From Rhodococcus rhodnii (GTDB lineage Bacteria > Actinomycetota > Actinomycetes > Mycobacteriales > Pseudonocardiaceae): a stretch of DNA of 64,000 nt. Made by a program: the position numbers and the translations under genes. Shown here one piece after another: positions 1 through 8,187 of the stretch (position 1 is its first letter; every line of letters begins with the position of its first letter). The notes beneath the pieces were generated by a model. It did no database searches and was not told the origin of the DNA. It was given only the letters and a program-made list of their open reading frames with translations. The stretch is taken from assembly GCA_000720375.1 (NCBI GenBank), contig JOAA01000001.1:124001-188000 (forward strand), read 5' to 3'.

Positions 1-1
1 C

Positions 2-757
2 GGCGCGCACCCGACGCACATCAGCATCCACGGCAAGTACATCCTGTCCGCCAACTACGGCAGCGGCAGCGTTTCCGTGCTGTCACTGCAGGCTGACGGC
101 CGGGTCGGTGCGGTGACCGATGTCGTCAAGCACACCGGAGAGCGTGCACCCCACGCGCACGAGGTCGTGACCGACCCGAGTGGACGGTGGATCATCGCCG
201 TCGACCTTGGCGCGGACTCGGTGTACGTGTACAGCCTTGACACCGCCGGGAAGTTGAAGCTGAACCAGCAGCTCAAGCTGCCTGCCGGGCTTGGCCCGCG
301 GCACTTGGCGTTCCACCCGAACGGCCGGTACGCCTACATCCTCGGTGAGCTGCGATCGGAAGTGACCGTGGCGGCTTGGGACGCGGCGGCCGGGAAGTTC
401 ACGCCCGGTCAGGTGATCAGCACTCTTGGCGACGCGAAGCCGCCGGAGAACTACCCTGGCGAGATCGAGGTGTCGCCCGACGGCCGGTTCGTCTACGCCT
501 CCAACCGGGGGCACGACAGCCTGGCCACGTTCGTCGTCGGCGAGCAGGGCAAGTCGCTGTCGTTCGTCAGTACGACACCGACGGGTGGCGTGTGGCCTCG
601 TCACTTCACACTGCATCCGGCGGGTAACTGGGTGTACGTATCGAATCAGCGCAGCGGCACGATCAACTGGCTGCCGCGCGACCCCGGCACCGGAAAGCTC
701 GGCACGTCAGCGGGTTCGGTGCAGGTCAACAACGTCGGCATCGTCTCCTTCAAGTAG
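2..757 (+). CDS. Lactonase-family beta-propeller protein (5' partial)
   Basis: The frame is open from base 2 to a TAG at 757, so the N-terminus lies outside the window; 251 residues are visible. It shows four or more repeats of the propeller-blade type, each with a PxGRW/PDGRF/PNGRY turn followed by VYV or AYI strands (for example SPDGRFVYASNRGHDS and HPAGNWVYVSNQRSG). This is the pattern of the YbhE/6-phosphogluconolactonase (Lactonase) family, seven-bladed propellers. The family includes sugar lactonases and muconate-lactonizing enzymes, so the substrate cannot be set from sequence. The visible part is roughly the C-terminal two thirds of a usual ~350-residue member. A palindromic element follows 14 bases after the stop. 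It runs in the same direction as the sugar transport operon downstream, but the palindrome and operator between them suggest separate transcription. Confidence 0.85.
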   Translation, partial: GAHPTHISIHGKYILSANYGSGSVSVLSLQADGRVGAVTDVVKHTGERAPHAHEVVTDPSGRWIIAVDLGADSVYVYSLDTAGKLKLNQQLKLPAGLGPRHLAFHPNGRYAYILGELRSEVTVAAWDAAAGKFTPGQVISTLGDAKPPENYPGEIEVSPDGRFVYASNRGHDSLATFVVGEQGKSLSFVSTTPTGGVWPRHFTLHPAGNWVYVSNQRSGTINWLPRDPGTGKLGTSAGSVQVNNVGIVSFK

Positions 758-770
758 TCCCTGGTCACCC

Positions 771-816
771 CTCGTGAGTGTTTTGGCCGGTTAGAACCGG
801 CCGAAACACTCACGAG
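771..816. repeat. Long palindromic element, copy 1 (probable terminator)
   Basis: Two 22-base arms (771-792 and 795-816) separated by two bases, with a single G:U-type mismatch. The arm begins CTCGTGAGTGTTTT and ends GGCCGGTT. A near-identical palindrome sits at 9551-9594, also just after the stop of a plus-strand gene. An RNA copy would fold into a very stable hairpin, so transcription termination is likely. The conserved sequence, not only its symmetry, suggests a dispersed repeat family. Confidence 0.8.
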
Positions 817-835
817 GGTCTACCTGGGGTTGGGG

Positions 836-851
836 ATTGGTTTAGACCCTT
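836..851 (+). promoter_or_regulatory. DasR-like (dre) operator
   Basis: The 16-mer ATTGGTTTAGACCCTT matches 12 of 16 positions of the DasR responsive element ACTGGTCTAGACCACT known from Streptomyces, including the TGG-n-TAGACC core. It lies 81 bases before the start of the sugar-binding lipoprotein gene. In Streptomyces, DasR (GntR family) represses N-acetylglucosamine/chitobiose uptake genes through such sites and is released by glucosamine-6-phosphate. The match is by eye; the regulator gene is not in the window. Confidence 0.55.
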
Positions 852-932
852 GTGCCGGGCAATTGTCCGTTCTAGCATCGCTCCATTGCCTCACGTGAAA
901 CGCGCGTTGCATCAGACGCAACCGGAGGAACA

Positions 933-2243
933 ATGAAGATCAAAGGTGTGCTGGCTGCAGCCGCTGCAGGACTGTTAGTCGTCGCGTGTGGACCGCCGCA
1001 GGCGCAGAACAACCAGCCGCAGCAGACCGGCAACGCCGGTCAGCCAGTCGGCGAGATGACCGGCGAGTTGAAGGTGTGGCTGTTCCAGGAGGCCAACAAC
1101 GCGCCGAAGGAAGCCGTGGTCAACGAGGCCAAGCAGGAGTTCGAGGCGGCGCACCAGGGAGTCAAGGTCACCGTCGAGTACCTGCCGGTGGACGGCCGCG
1201 CCACCCGGTTCAACGGTGCCTTCAACGACAAGAACTCCTCCCCCGATGTGGCCGAGTTCGGCAACACGGACCTCGCGGGCTACACCGCGTCCAACGGTTT
1301 CGCCGACCTGACGGCCGATCTGGGGGCGTGGGCGGACAGCAAGGACCTCATCCCGTCCGTCGTGGACACCGCGAAGGTGAAGGGCAAGACGTACGGAATC
1401 CCCTGGTACACCGGCACTCGCGCGCTGTACTACCGGACCGACGTGTTCACCGAGCTGGGCCTGCAGCCGCCGAAGACGCTGGCCGAGCTGACCGAGACGG
1501 CCCGCAAGATCCGCCAGGCCAAGCCGGACCTGTACGGCATCGCCGTCGGCGGCAAGTACATCTACGCCGCTTTCCCGTACATCTGGGCCAACGGTGGCGA
1601 TCTGGCCAAACAGGACGGTGACAAGTGGACTGCGTCGATCAACGGCGCGCAGGCCCGTGACGGGCTGCGGCAGTACGCCGAACTGCTGAAGGACGACATC
1701 TGCCCGCCGTCGGCATGTGCCCAGCTGACCGGCAGCCAGTCGGTCGCCCAGTTCGCCGGTGGCAAGGCGGGCATGACGATCGGCGGTGACTTCAACCGCA
1801 AGGCCGTGGAAGCGGGCACGGTGAAGGGCAAGTACGCGGTGGTTCCGTTGCCGGGCAAGGAAGCCGGTTCGACCGCTCCGGCGTTCGCCGGTGGCAACCT
1901 GCTCGGCGTGTTCGGTGCGAGCAAGAAGCACACGCTGTCGCTGGAGTTCATCAAGCTGTTGGGCGGCAAGAAGTACCAGCAGAAGATGTACACCGCGATG
2001 GGCAACCTGCCGACGTTCAAGGACGTTCAGGAGCAGGTGGCGAGCACGGACAAGTTCGTCGAGCCGTTCGTGAAGACCGCGCAGGCGGGCACGAGGTTCG
2101 TCCCGGCGACGCCGGCGTGGACCAAGATCGACGCGCAGAACATCATCCCGACCGCGATCCAGCAGGTCGCCACGGGCGGCCAGTCGGTCGACGCGGCGAC
2201 GGACGCGGCCGCATCCGAGATGAACAAGGCCTTCGGTAGCTGA
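933..2243 (+). CDS. ABC transporter substrate-binding lipoprotein (amino-sugar type, DasA/NgcE-like)
   Basis: A 436-residue family 1 extracellular solute-binding protein. Residues 1-18 form a lysine-led hydrophobic signal peptide ending in a lipobox VVAC, with Cys19 as the predicted lipidated residue, so it should be anchored outside the membrane. The body has the usual features of sugar-binding proteins (LKVWLF near the start, YGIPWYTGTRALYYRTDVF, FAGGNLLGVF). The start is fixed by GGAGG eight bases upstream. It is the first gene of an operon: its TGA overlaps the first permease ATG by one base. The GH20 hexosaminidase at the operon end and the DasR-like site upstream point to chitobiose or N-acetylglucosamine as ligand (inference), as in the Streptomyces das and ngc systems. 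Confidence 0.85.
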   Translation: MKIKGVLAAAAAGLLVVACGPPQAQNNQPQQTGNAGQPVGEMTGELKVWLFQEANNAPKEAVVNEAKQEFEAAHQGVKVTVEYLPVDGRATRFNGAFNDKNSSPDVAEFGNTDLAGYTASNGFADLTADLGAWADSKDLIPSVVDTAKVKGKTYGIPWYTGTRALYYRTDVFTELGLQPPKTLAELTETARKIRQAKPDLYGIAVGGKYIYAAFPYIWANGGDLAKQDGDKWTASINGAQARDGLRQYAELLKDDICPPSACAQLTGSQSVAQFAGGKAGMTIGGDFNRKAVEAGTVKGKYAVVPLPGKEAGSTAPAFAGGNLLGVFGASKKHTLSLEFIKLLGGKKYQQKMYTAMGNLPTFKDVQEQVASTDKFVEPFVKTAQAGTRFVPATPAWTKIDAQNIIPTAIQQVATGGQSVDAATDAAASEMNKAFGS

Positions 2244-3184
2244 TGACGACTCAGATAGCCCCTGTGGCGCCGGAGCTGGTTCCGGCGCCACAGCGGCCTG
2301 TCCGCAAGAAGCGCGAGGGCCGGGCGGCATTGGTCTACCTGCTGCCCGCGGGGATCCTGCTGCTGGCGCTGATGGCCTATCCGCTGTACCAACTCGTGCA
2401 GATATCGCTGTACGAGTACAACCAGCCGCAAGCCAGCGGCGCGGAGCCGTTGGTCTTCATCGGGCTGGACAATTATCTGGAACTGTTCGGCGACGACCAG
2501 TTCTGGTCAGTGCTGGTGTCAACGGTGTTGTTCGCCGCCGTGTGCGTGGTCGGCAGCCTGCTCGTCGGAACCGCGTTGGCGATCCTGGCGACCCGGGTGC
2601 GAACGCTGCCCCGGATGCTGCTTTTCCTTGCGGCACTGGGTGCCTGGGCGACTCCGGCGATGGCCGGTTCGTACATCTGGCTGTTCCTGTTCGACGCGGA
2701 CTTCGGCGTGGTCAACGAGATCCTTGGGATGCAAGGACATTCGTGGACCTTCGACCGTCTTTCGGCGTTCGGCCTTGTGGCGGCCGAGGTGATCTGGTGC
2801 TCGTTCCCGTTCGTGATGATGACGATGTACGCCGGGATCAAGAACATCTCCTCGGAGATCATCGAAGCCGCGCAGCTGGACGGGGCAACGTGGCGGCGGA
2901 CCGCGACGCAGGTGATCCTGCCGATCCTGAAGCCGTTGATCGTGATCGCCACGATCCAGTCGATCATCTGGGACTTCAAGATCTTCACGCAGATCTACGT
3001 GATGACCAATGGTGGCGGGATCGCGGGCCAGAACCTCGTGCTGAACGTTTATACGTACCAGAAGGCGTTCGCGGGTGAGGAGTACGGACTCGGTGCGGCC
3101 ATCGGTGTGGTGATGACGGTGTTGCTGATGCTGATCACGGTGTTGTACCTGCGGACGCAGCGGAGGACCGGATGGCAACCGTGA
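2243..3184 (+). CDS. ABC transporter permease, MalF type
   Basis: A 313-residue inner-membrane subunit with six predicted membrane segments, the first near residues 30-50. The EAA loop (EAAQLDGATWRRTATQVILPIL, here split as EAAQLDGAT and TQVILPIL) sits about residues 212-233 and would dock onto a cytosolic ATPase. It overlaps the binding-protein stop by one base and the next permease by 13 bases, so translation is coupled. No ATPase gene is present in the operon. That is usual for actinobacterial sugar importers, where a shared MsiK-type ATPase encoded elsewhere energises several systems (established for Streptomyces; inferred here). Confidence 0.88.
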   Translation: MTTQIAPVAPELVPAPQRPVRKKREGRAALVYLLPAGILLLALMAYPLYQLVQISLYEYNQPQASGAEPLVFIGLDNYLELFGDDQFWSVLVSTVLFAAVCVVGSLLVGTALAILATRVRTLPRMLLFLAALGAWATPAMAGSYIWLFLFDADFGVVNEILGMQGHSWTFDRLSAFGLVAAEVIWCSFPFVMMTMYAGIKNISSEIIEAAQLDGATWRRTATQVILPILKPLIVIATIQSIIWDFKIFTQIYVMTNGGGIAGQNLVLNVYTYQKAFAGEEYGLGAAIGVVMTVLLMLITVLYLRTQRRTGWQP

Positions 3185-4035
3185 CAGTTCGCAAGCCGCG
3201 CCGCCGTCCCGGCCGCCTGATCGCCGAGATCGCATGCTGTGTCATCGCGGCCCTTGTCGCCGTCCCGCTCTACTGGATGGTTCTCTCCGCCTTCAAGCCC
3301 GCGGGCGAGATCCAGTCCGCCGCACCATGGACGTTCGCGCCCAGCTTCGAAAGCTTCGAGCGAGTCCTCGACTCGCAGGGCTTCGGACGCTACTTCCTCA
3401 ACAGTGCGATCGTGGCCTTGTGCGTGGTGGCCCTGTCGATGCTGCTGTCGTTCCTGTCCGCGGTGGCGTTGACGCGGTTCCGGTTCAAGGGCCGGACGAT
3501 CCTGCTCGTGATGTTGCTTGTCGCGCAGATGGTTCCGGTCGAGGCGCTGACCATCCCGTTGTTCTTCATGGTTCAGCAGGTCGGCGCGAGCGTGCCCGCG
3601 TTCGGGCTGAACCAGTTGGCGCCCTTGGTCTTGGTGAATCTCGCGTTCAGCCTGCCGTTCGCGATCTGGATGCTGCGCGGGTTCGTCGCCGCCGTCCCGG
3701 CCGAGTTGGAGGAGGCCGCGGCTTTGGACGGGGCGAGCCGGATGCGGTTCACGTGGCAGGTGCTGTTCCCGTTGGTGGCGCCGGGTCTTGTCGCGACGAG
3801 CGTGCTGGCGTTCATCCACGCGTGGAACGACTTCCTGTTCGCCCAGACATTGATATTCTCGGACGTGGACAACCGTACGCTGCCCCAGGCGATGCGGGTG
3901 TTCTACAAGCCCGAAGAGCTTGACTGGGGCGGAATCATGGCTGGGGCGACGTTGATGACGATCCCGGTGCTGGTCTTCTTCATCTTCGTGCAGCGGCACC
4001 TGGCGTCCGGACTCTCGGGAGCGGTCAAGGGATGA
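3172..4035 (+). CDS. ABC transporter permease, MalG type
   Basis: A 287-residue partner permease. It begins with a short basic cytosolic tail (VRKPRRRPGR) followed by a membrane segment, and contains an EAA loop (EEAAALDGASRMRF) around residues 180-195. The C-terminal QRHLASGLSGAVKG tail is typical of MalG-like subunits. It pairs with the upstream MalF-type permease to form the membrane channel. The stop overlaps the hexosaminidase start by four bases (ATGA), so the enzyme is made in step with the transporter. Confidence 0.88.
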   Translation: MATVTVRKPRRRPGRLIAEIACCVIAALVAVPLYWMVLSAFKPAGEIQSAAPWTFAPSFESFERVLDSQGFGRYFLNSAIVALCVVALSMLLSFLSAVALTRFRFKGRTILLVMLLVAQMVPVEALTIPLFFMVQQVGASVPAFGLNQLAPLVLVNLAFSLPFAIWMLRGFVAAVPAELEEAAALDGASRMRFTWQVLFPLVAPGLVATSVLAFIHAWNDFLFAQTLIFSDVDNRTLPQAMRVFYKPEELDWGGIMAGATLMTIPVLVFFIFVQRHLASGLSGAVKG

Positions 4036-5516
4036 CGAGTTTCGCAGGCATACTCCCCAAACCTTCGTCGGTCACCGAAGCGAAGGAAACCTTCGTCAGC
4101 CACACACTGGTGCAGCCGGAGGTGACGTACACCGACGCTCTGCCGAGCGAAGGCTACCGGTTAAGCATTACGCAACAAGGTGTTGCCATAGAAGCAGCTG
4201 ACCAGGCAGGGGCGTTCTACGGCTCGCAGACCCTGCGTCAGCTGTACGGCGCCGACCGGTTCAGGGCGGCATCGCTCCACAAAGGACCGTGGGAGCTGCC
4301 GTGCGGCACGATCGAGGACGCGCCCCGGTTCAAGTGGCGTGGCGTGCTGCTGGATGTCGCACGGCACTTCATGCCGAAATACGAGGTGTTCCGGTTCATC
4401 GACCAGATGGCCGCGCACAAGCTCAACATCCTGCACCTGCACCTCACCGACGACCAGGGCTGGCGCATCGAGGTTCCCGCGTACCCGCTGCTGACCCAGG
4501 TCGGCGGTTGGCGCACGGGCTCGTGGGTCGGCCGTCAGCCAGACGGCACCAAAGAACACGACGGCCGCCCGCACGGCGGCTTCTACACGACAGATGACAT
4601 GCGCGAGCTCGTCGCGTACGCCAAGGAACGGCACATCACGATCGTGCCGGAGGTGGACGTCCCGGGGCACAGCCAGGCGGCGATCGCGGCGTATCCGAAG
4701 CTCGGCAACACCGACGAACAGCTGCCGGTGCTGCGCAACTGGGGCATCAACCCGAACATCCTGAACGTCTCGGACGACACCATCGAGTTCTACAAGACGG
4801 TCCTCGACCACGTGATGGACATCTTCGACGGTCCGGTGATCTGCCTCGGCGGCGACGAAGTCCCGACCATCCAGTGGAAGAACAGCCCTGCGGCGGCGCA
4901 GCGGATGGCCGAACTCGGCTTCACGTCAGAAGTCCAGCTGCACGGCTGGTTCATCAGCCAACTCGCGGCGCACCTGGCCAAGCACGGCCGCCGTTCCCTT
5001 GGCTGGGACGAGATCCTCGACGCCGGCGACCTGGCCGACGACGCGATCATCGCCTCGTGGCGGGGTGAGGAGGCCGGTGTCATCGCGGCGTCGTCGGGCC
5101 ATGACGTGGTGATGTGCCCCGAGCAGTACATCTATCTCGACCACCGCCAGGCAGATCACCCTGACGAGCCGATCCCGGTCGGCTACCTGCACACCCTCGA
5201 GGACGTCTACGGCTACGAGCCCATCCCCGCGGCGCTCGCGGAGGAGTTCCACGAGCGCGTCCTCGGCGCGCAGGCCCAGGTCTGGACCGAGCACCTGGAC
5301 AACCCCCGGCGCGTGGACTATGCGGTCTACCCGCGGCTCGCCGCGTTCGCCGAGGTCGTCTGGTCCTCGCCGGAGGGGCGTTCGTACGAGGAATTCGAGA
5401 CCCGCCTGGTCAACCACCACCTGGCCAGGCTGGATGCCATGGGTGTGGAGTACCGGCCGCTCACCGGCCCACACCCATGGCAAACCCGCCCAGGAGTACC
5501 CGGCCGAATCCGCTAA
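4032..5516 (+). CDS. Beta-N-acetylhexosaminidase, GH20
   Basis: A 494-residue family 20 glycoside hydrolase. The N-terminal ~110 residues match the small GH20b domain, followed by the TIM barrel with GVLLDVARHFMP, HLTDDQGWRIE and the catalytic Asp-Glu pair in LGGDEVP near residue 275; tryptophans such as SWRGEE line the usual active site. No signal peptide is visible, so it probably acts in the cytoplasm on imported chitobiose or other GlcNAc-terminated sugars. It is the last gene of the transport operon (ATGA overlap), like Streptomyces dasD near dasABC. A TTA leucine codon occurs early (about residue 42), in a region of lower GC. A large composite inverted repeat follows the stop. Confidence 0.92.
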   Translation: MTSFAGILPKPSSVTEAKETFVSHTLVQPEVTYTDALPSEGYRLSITQQGVAIEAADQAGAFYGSQTLRQLYGADRFRAASLHKGPWELPCGTIEDAPRFKWRGVLLDVARHFMPKYEVFRFIDQMAAHKLNILHLHLTDDQGWRIEVPAYPLLTQVGGWRTGSWVGRQPDGTKEHDGRPHGGFYTTDDMRELVAYAKERHITIVPEVDVPGHSQAAIAAYPKLGNTDEQLPVLRNWGINPNILNVSDDTIEFYKTVLDHVMDIFDGPVICLGGDEVPTIQWKNSPAAAQRMAELGFTSEVQLHGWFISQLAAHLAKHGRRSLGWDEILDAGDLADDAIIASWRGEEAGVIAASSGHDVVMCPEQYIYLDHRQADHPDEPIPVGYLHTLEDVYGYEPIPAALAEEFHERVLGAQAQVWTEHLDNPRRVDYAVYPRLAAFAEVVWSSPEGRSYEEFETRLVNHHLARLDAMGVEYRPLTGPHPWQTRPGVPGRIR

Positions 5517-5532
5517 CCCGCCGTATCCCCCA

Positions 5533-5687
5533 GCACACCGTGTCCACCATTCCGGCACACCGTGTCCACCATTCCGGCACCATGAAATTCCCCTTCCCGC
5601 ACGCCAAGGGAATTTCATGGTGCTGGAACGTGCGACACGGTGTGCTGGAATGTGCGACACGGGGTGCTGCAAAGGTGGACACGGCGG
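5533..5687. repeat. Composite inverted repeat with 22-bp tandem units (bidirectional terminator region)
   Basis: On the left are two perfect 22-bp tandem units (5533-5554, 5555-5576; core CACACCGTGTCCACC). On the right are three imperfect 22-bp units (5622-5643, 5644-5665, 5666-5687) that are reverse complements of the left units. Between them is a hairpin whose arms 5577-5595 and 5606-5623 (GCACCATGAAATTCCC) pair with one bulged base. The whole lies between the convergent hexosaminidase and response-regulator genes. It probably terminates both transcripts, but its layered structure exceeds what a terminator needs. Confidence 0.75.
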
Positions 5688-5688
5688 G

Positions 5689-6366
5689 TTAGCCGGCTGC
5701 CAACCTGTAGAAGAGCTCGGGCCGTCCGACCTGGCCGTACTGCGGACGCCGGACAACCGTGCCGGTGTCCGCGAGGTGCTCGAGATAGCGACGGGCCGTC
5801 ACGCGCGAGATGCCAACCGCGCTGGCGGCGCCAACCGCGGACAGTCCCTCAGGCGTCTCACGCAGCGCGGCCACAACGGAGTCCAGGGTGTCCGCGCTCA
5901 TCCCCTTCGGCAGCCCGATGCCGTCGGTTCCTCTGAGCGTCGCGAGCGCACGGTCGACGTCAGCCTGACCAGCTGCCTCACCCGCGGCCATGACGGCATT
6001 CCGGAACTCGGCGTACCGCTCCAATTTGTCCCGCAGTGTGGCGAACGTGAAGGGCTTCAGCAGGTATTGCACCACGCCCGCGGACACGGCGGCCCGCACC
6101 ATCGCCAGGTCACGTGCGGACGTCACCGCGATGACGTCGATGTTCGGGTTGGTCGCCCGCAACGCACGGCTGATCTGCAGCCCATGCGCGTCCGGCAGGT
6201 AGAGGTCCAGCAGGAGCAGATCGATCGGGTGCTGCTCGACGAAGCGCTTCGCCTCAGCCCCGGTGTGCGCGACCCCGGACACCGAGAAACCCGCCACCCG
6301 CTCCACGTAAAGCCTGTGCGCGTCGGCGGCTACGGGGTCGTCCTCGACCACCAAAACCCTGATCAT
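5689..6366 (-). CDS. Response regulator, CitB/DcuR/DctR family
   Basis: A 225-residue two-component regulator. It has an N-terminal receiver domain (RVLVVEDDP, phospho-acceptor Asp in LLLLDLYLP near residue 51, switch Thr in AVTSARD, Lys in LLKPFTF), a linker and a C-terminal helix-turn-helix (GISRVTARRYLEHL) ending near the stop. ATG at 6366 is chosen because the receiver fold starts there and GTGAGG precedes it; the frame is open further upstream but does not resemble the family. It lies downstream of the sensor kinase on the same strand. Both face away from the dctA-like transporter, the usual arrangement for C4-dicarboxylate or citrate sensing. Confidence 0.9.
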   Translation of the reverse strand: MIRVLVVEDDPVAADAHRLYVERVAGFSVSGVAHTGAEAKRFVEQHPIDLLLLDLYLPDAHGLQISRALRATNPNIDVIAVTSARDLAMVRAAVSAGVVQYLLKPFTFATLRDKLERYAEFRNAVMAAGEAAGQADVDRALATLRGTDGIGLPKGMSADTLDSVVAALRETPEGLSAVGAASAVGISRVTARRYLEHLADTGTVVRRPQYGQVGRPELFYRLAAG

Positions 6367-6508
6367 CTCGACAGCCTCACGGGGCCGGCTTGTCCGGCCT
6401 ACCGCCGAATAGTCTCTCCCACGAACCCGTTCGATCAGTAGCCGGGCACGATTTACCACTGATCGGAACCAAACCTTCACTGAGCGATATCTATCGCACT
6501 CGAAAAAC

Positions 6509-8059
6509 CTAGGCCCGGCCATCGGCGGGCAATCGCACGGTGAACACCGCGCCGATTTCCTGGCCGAGTTCGATCGTGCCGCCGTAGCTGCGGACGGTCT
6601 GGCCGACCAGAGCCAATCCCAGGCCGCGATTGGAGTCCTTTGTGGACCATCCGCGGGTGAAGGCCGCGCGGGAGGTTTCGTCGTCGAGACCGGGGCCGGT
6701 GTCGGCGACCCGCAGGATCAGCTCGGAGTTCGATTTCCGTACGGTGACAAAGACTTTCGGTGCTTCCGTGCCCTCCACGGCCGCGTCGAGGGCGTTGTCG
6801 ATCAGGTTGCCGAGGATCGTCACGAGGTCACGGCCGGGCATCGCGGTCTCGTCGATGTGCGTGTCCGGGGTGATCACCAGTTCCACGCCGCGCTCGCTCG
6901 CCTCGGCCGTCTTTCCCAGCAGCAGTGCCGCCAACACCGGTTCACCGACCGCTCCGACGACCCGGTCGGTCAACTGCTGCGCGATTTCCAGCTCCTCGGT
7001 GGCGAATCGGACCGCTTCGTCGGTCCGGTCGAGTTCGATCAACGAGACCACGGTGTGCAGGCGGTTGGCGGCCTCGTGGGCCTGCGACCGCAGGGATTCG
7101 GCGAAGCCCTTGACCGAGTCCAGCTCACCGGTCAGCGCCTGCAGGTCGGTGTGGTCTCGCAGCGTCACCACCGCCCCGTGGGTCGGCAGCTTGGACTTGT
7201 TCACGACGATCACCCGGCGGTCGGTCACGTGGATCTCGTCGCGGACCGGGCCGTCCGACAGCAGGCGGTCCACCAGCGAGGAAGGAAGCCCGAGGGCCGA
7301 CAACTTCTTGCCTTCGACGTCCTCCGGCACGCCCAGCAGATCGCGTGCGGCGTCGTTGCACAACGTGACGGTCCCGTGCCTGTCCAGCAGGAGCAGGCCC
7401 TCGTGCACCGCGTGCAGGATCGACTCGTGGTAGTCGATCATCCGGCCGAGCCGGGCAGGCCCCATCCCCCGGGTCTGGCGGCGTACCCGCGCGCTGACGA
7501 AGTACGTGCCGATCAGGCCGACTCCCAATGCCGCCACGCCGACGAGTACCACCGCGACAAGCTGGCCGGACAATTCATCCGCGATCGCTTCGACGGTGAT
7601 CCCGACCGCTACCAAAGCGACCACCCGATCGGCTGAAAAAACGGGTACCACCGCTCGAACCGACGGCCCAAGAGTGCCCGCGAAAGTCTCGGTCAGCACC
7701 CCGCCTTGCAATGCTTCTTTGGTGTTGCCGAGGAAATGCCGCCCTATCTCCTGCGGGTTCGGATGGGTATACCGGATACCCTCCGGATTCATGATCGTAA
7801 TGAAATCCACGCCGGTGTCGTGACGTACATCTTCGGCGAACGGCTGCAGGATGTCGGTCGGCCGAGGGGTGGTCAGCGCCATCAGCAGGGTCGGCGTGTC
7901 GGCAACCGACTTGGCCACCGCGACGACTTCTCGCCGGGCCGTGTCCTCGGTGTTCCGGGCCGCGTCCAGGTAGGCCAGGATCGATCCACCGCCGACGATC
8001 ACGCCGACGATCACCACCTGCAGCACCAGCAGCTGGCGGGCCAGACTCCACTCCCGCAT
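6509..8059 (-). CDS. Sensor histidine kinase, CitA/DcuS type
   Basis: A 516-residue membrane kinase. A first membrane segment (about residues 9-30) and a second (about 172-194) frame an extracellular PAS/Cache-like ligand domain. A cytoplasmic PAS domain follows (FDYHESILHAV-like region, about 205-310), then an H-box with the phospho-accepting His in RSQAHEAANRLHTV and a GHKL ATPase domain with the N-box LIDNALDA, DTGPGLDDE and RGLGLALV. The RxxxHExxN motif is the CitA/DcuS class signature. It should sense an external C4-dicarboxylate or citrate and phosphorylate the regulator encoded next to it. It is divergent from the DctA symporter gene, with 128 bases between the starts. Confidence 0.92.
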   Translation of the reverse strand: MREWSLARQLLVLQVVIVGVIVGGGSILAYLDAARNTEDTARREVVAVAKSVADTPTLLMALTTPRPTDILQPFAEDVRHDTGVDFITIMNPEGIRYTHPNPQEIGRHFLGNTKEALQGGVLTETFAGTLGPSVRAVVPVFSADRVVALVAVGITVEAIADELSGQLVAVVLVGVAALGVGLIGTYFVSARVRRQTRGMGPARLGRMIDYHESILHAVHEGLLLLDRHGTVTLCNDAARDLLGVPEDVEGKKLSALGLPSSLVDRLLSDGPVRDEIHVTDRRVIVVNKSKLPTHGAVVTLRDHTDLQALTGELDSVKGFAESLRSQAHEAANRLHTVVSLIELDRTDEAVRFATEELEIAQQLTDRVVGAVGEPVLAALLLGKTAEASERGVELVITPDTHIDETAMPGRDLVTILGNLIDNALDAAVEGTEAPKVFVTVRKSNSELILRVADTGPGLDDETSRAAFTRGWSTKDSNRGLGLALVGQTVRSYGGTIELGQEIGAVFTVRLPADGRA

Positions 8060-8187
8060 GACCCTTAACCTCCGCGACGCACGACCGAAATGAACACAAC
8101 CGTGACCGGCGTCATATCGGCACGGATAGTCTGCACAACCAATTTCCCAGACCCTACGTCGCAGCCCGCCTTCCCAGGAGGCCCGTT

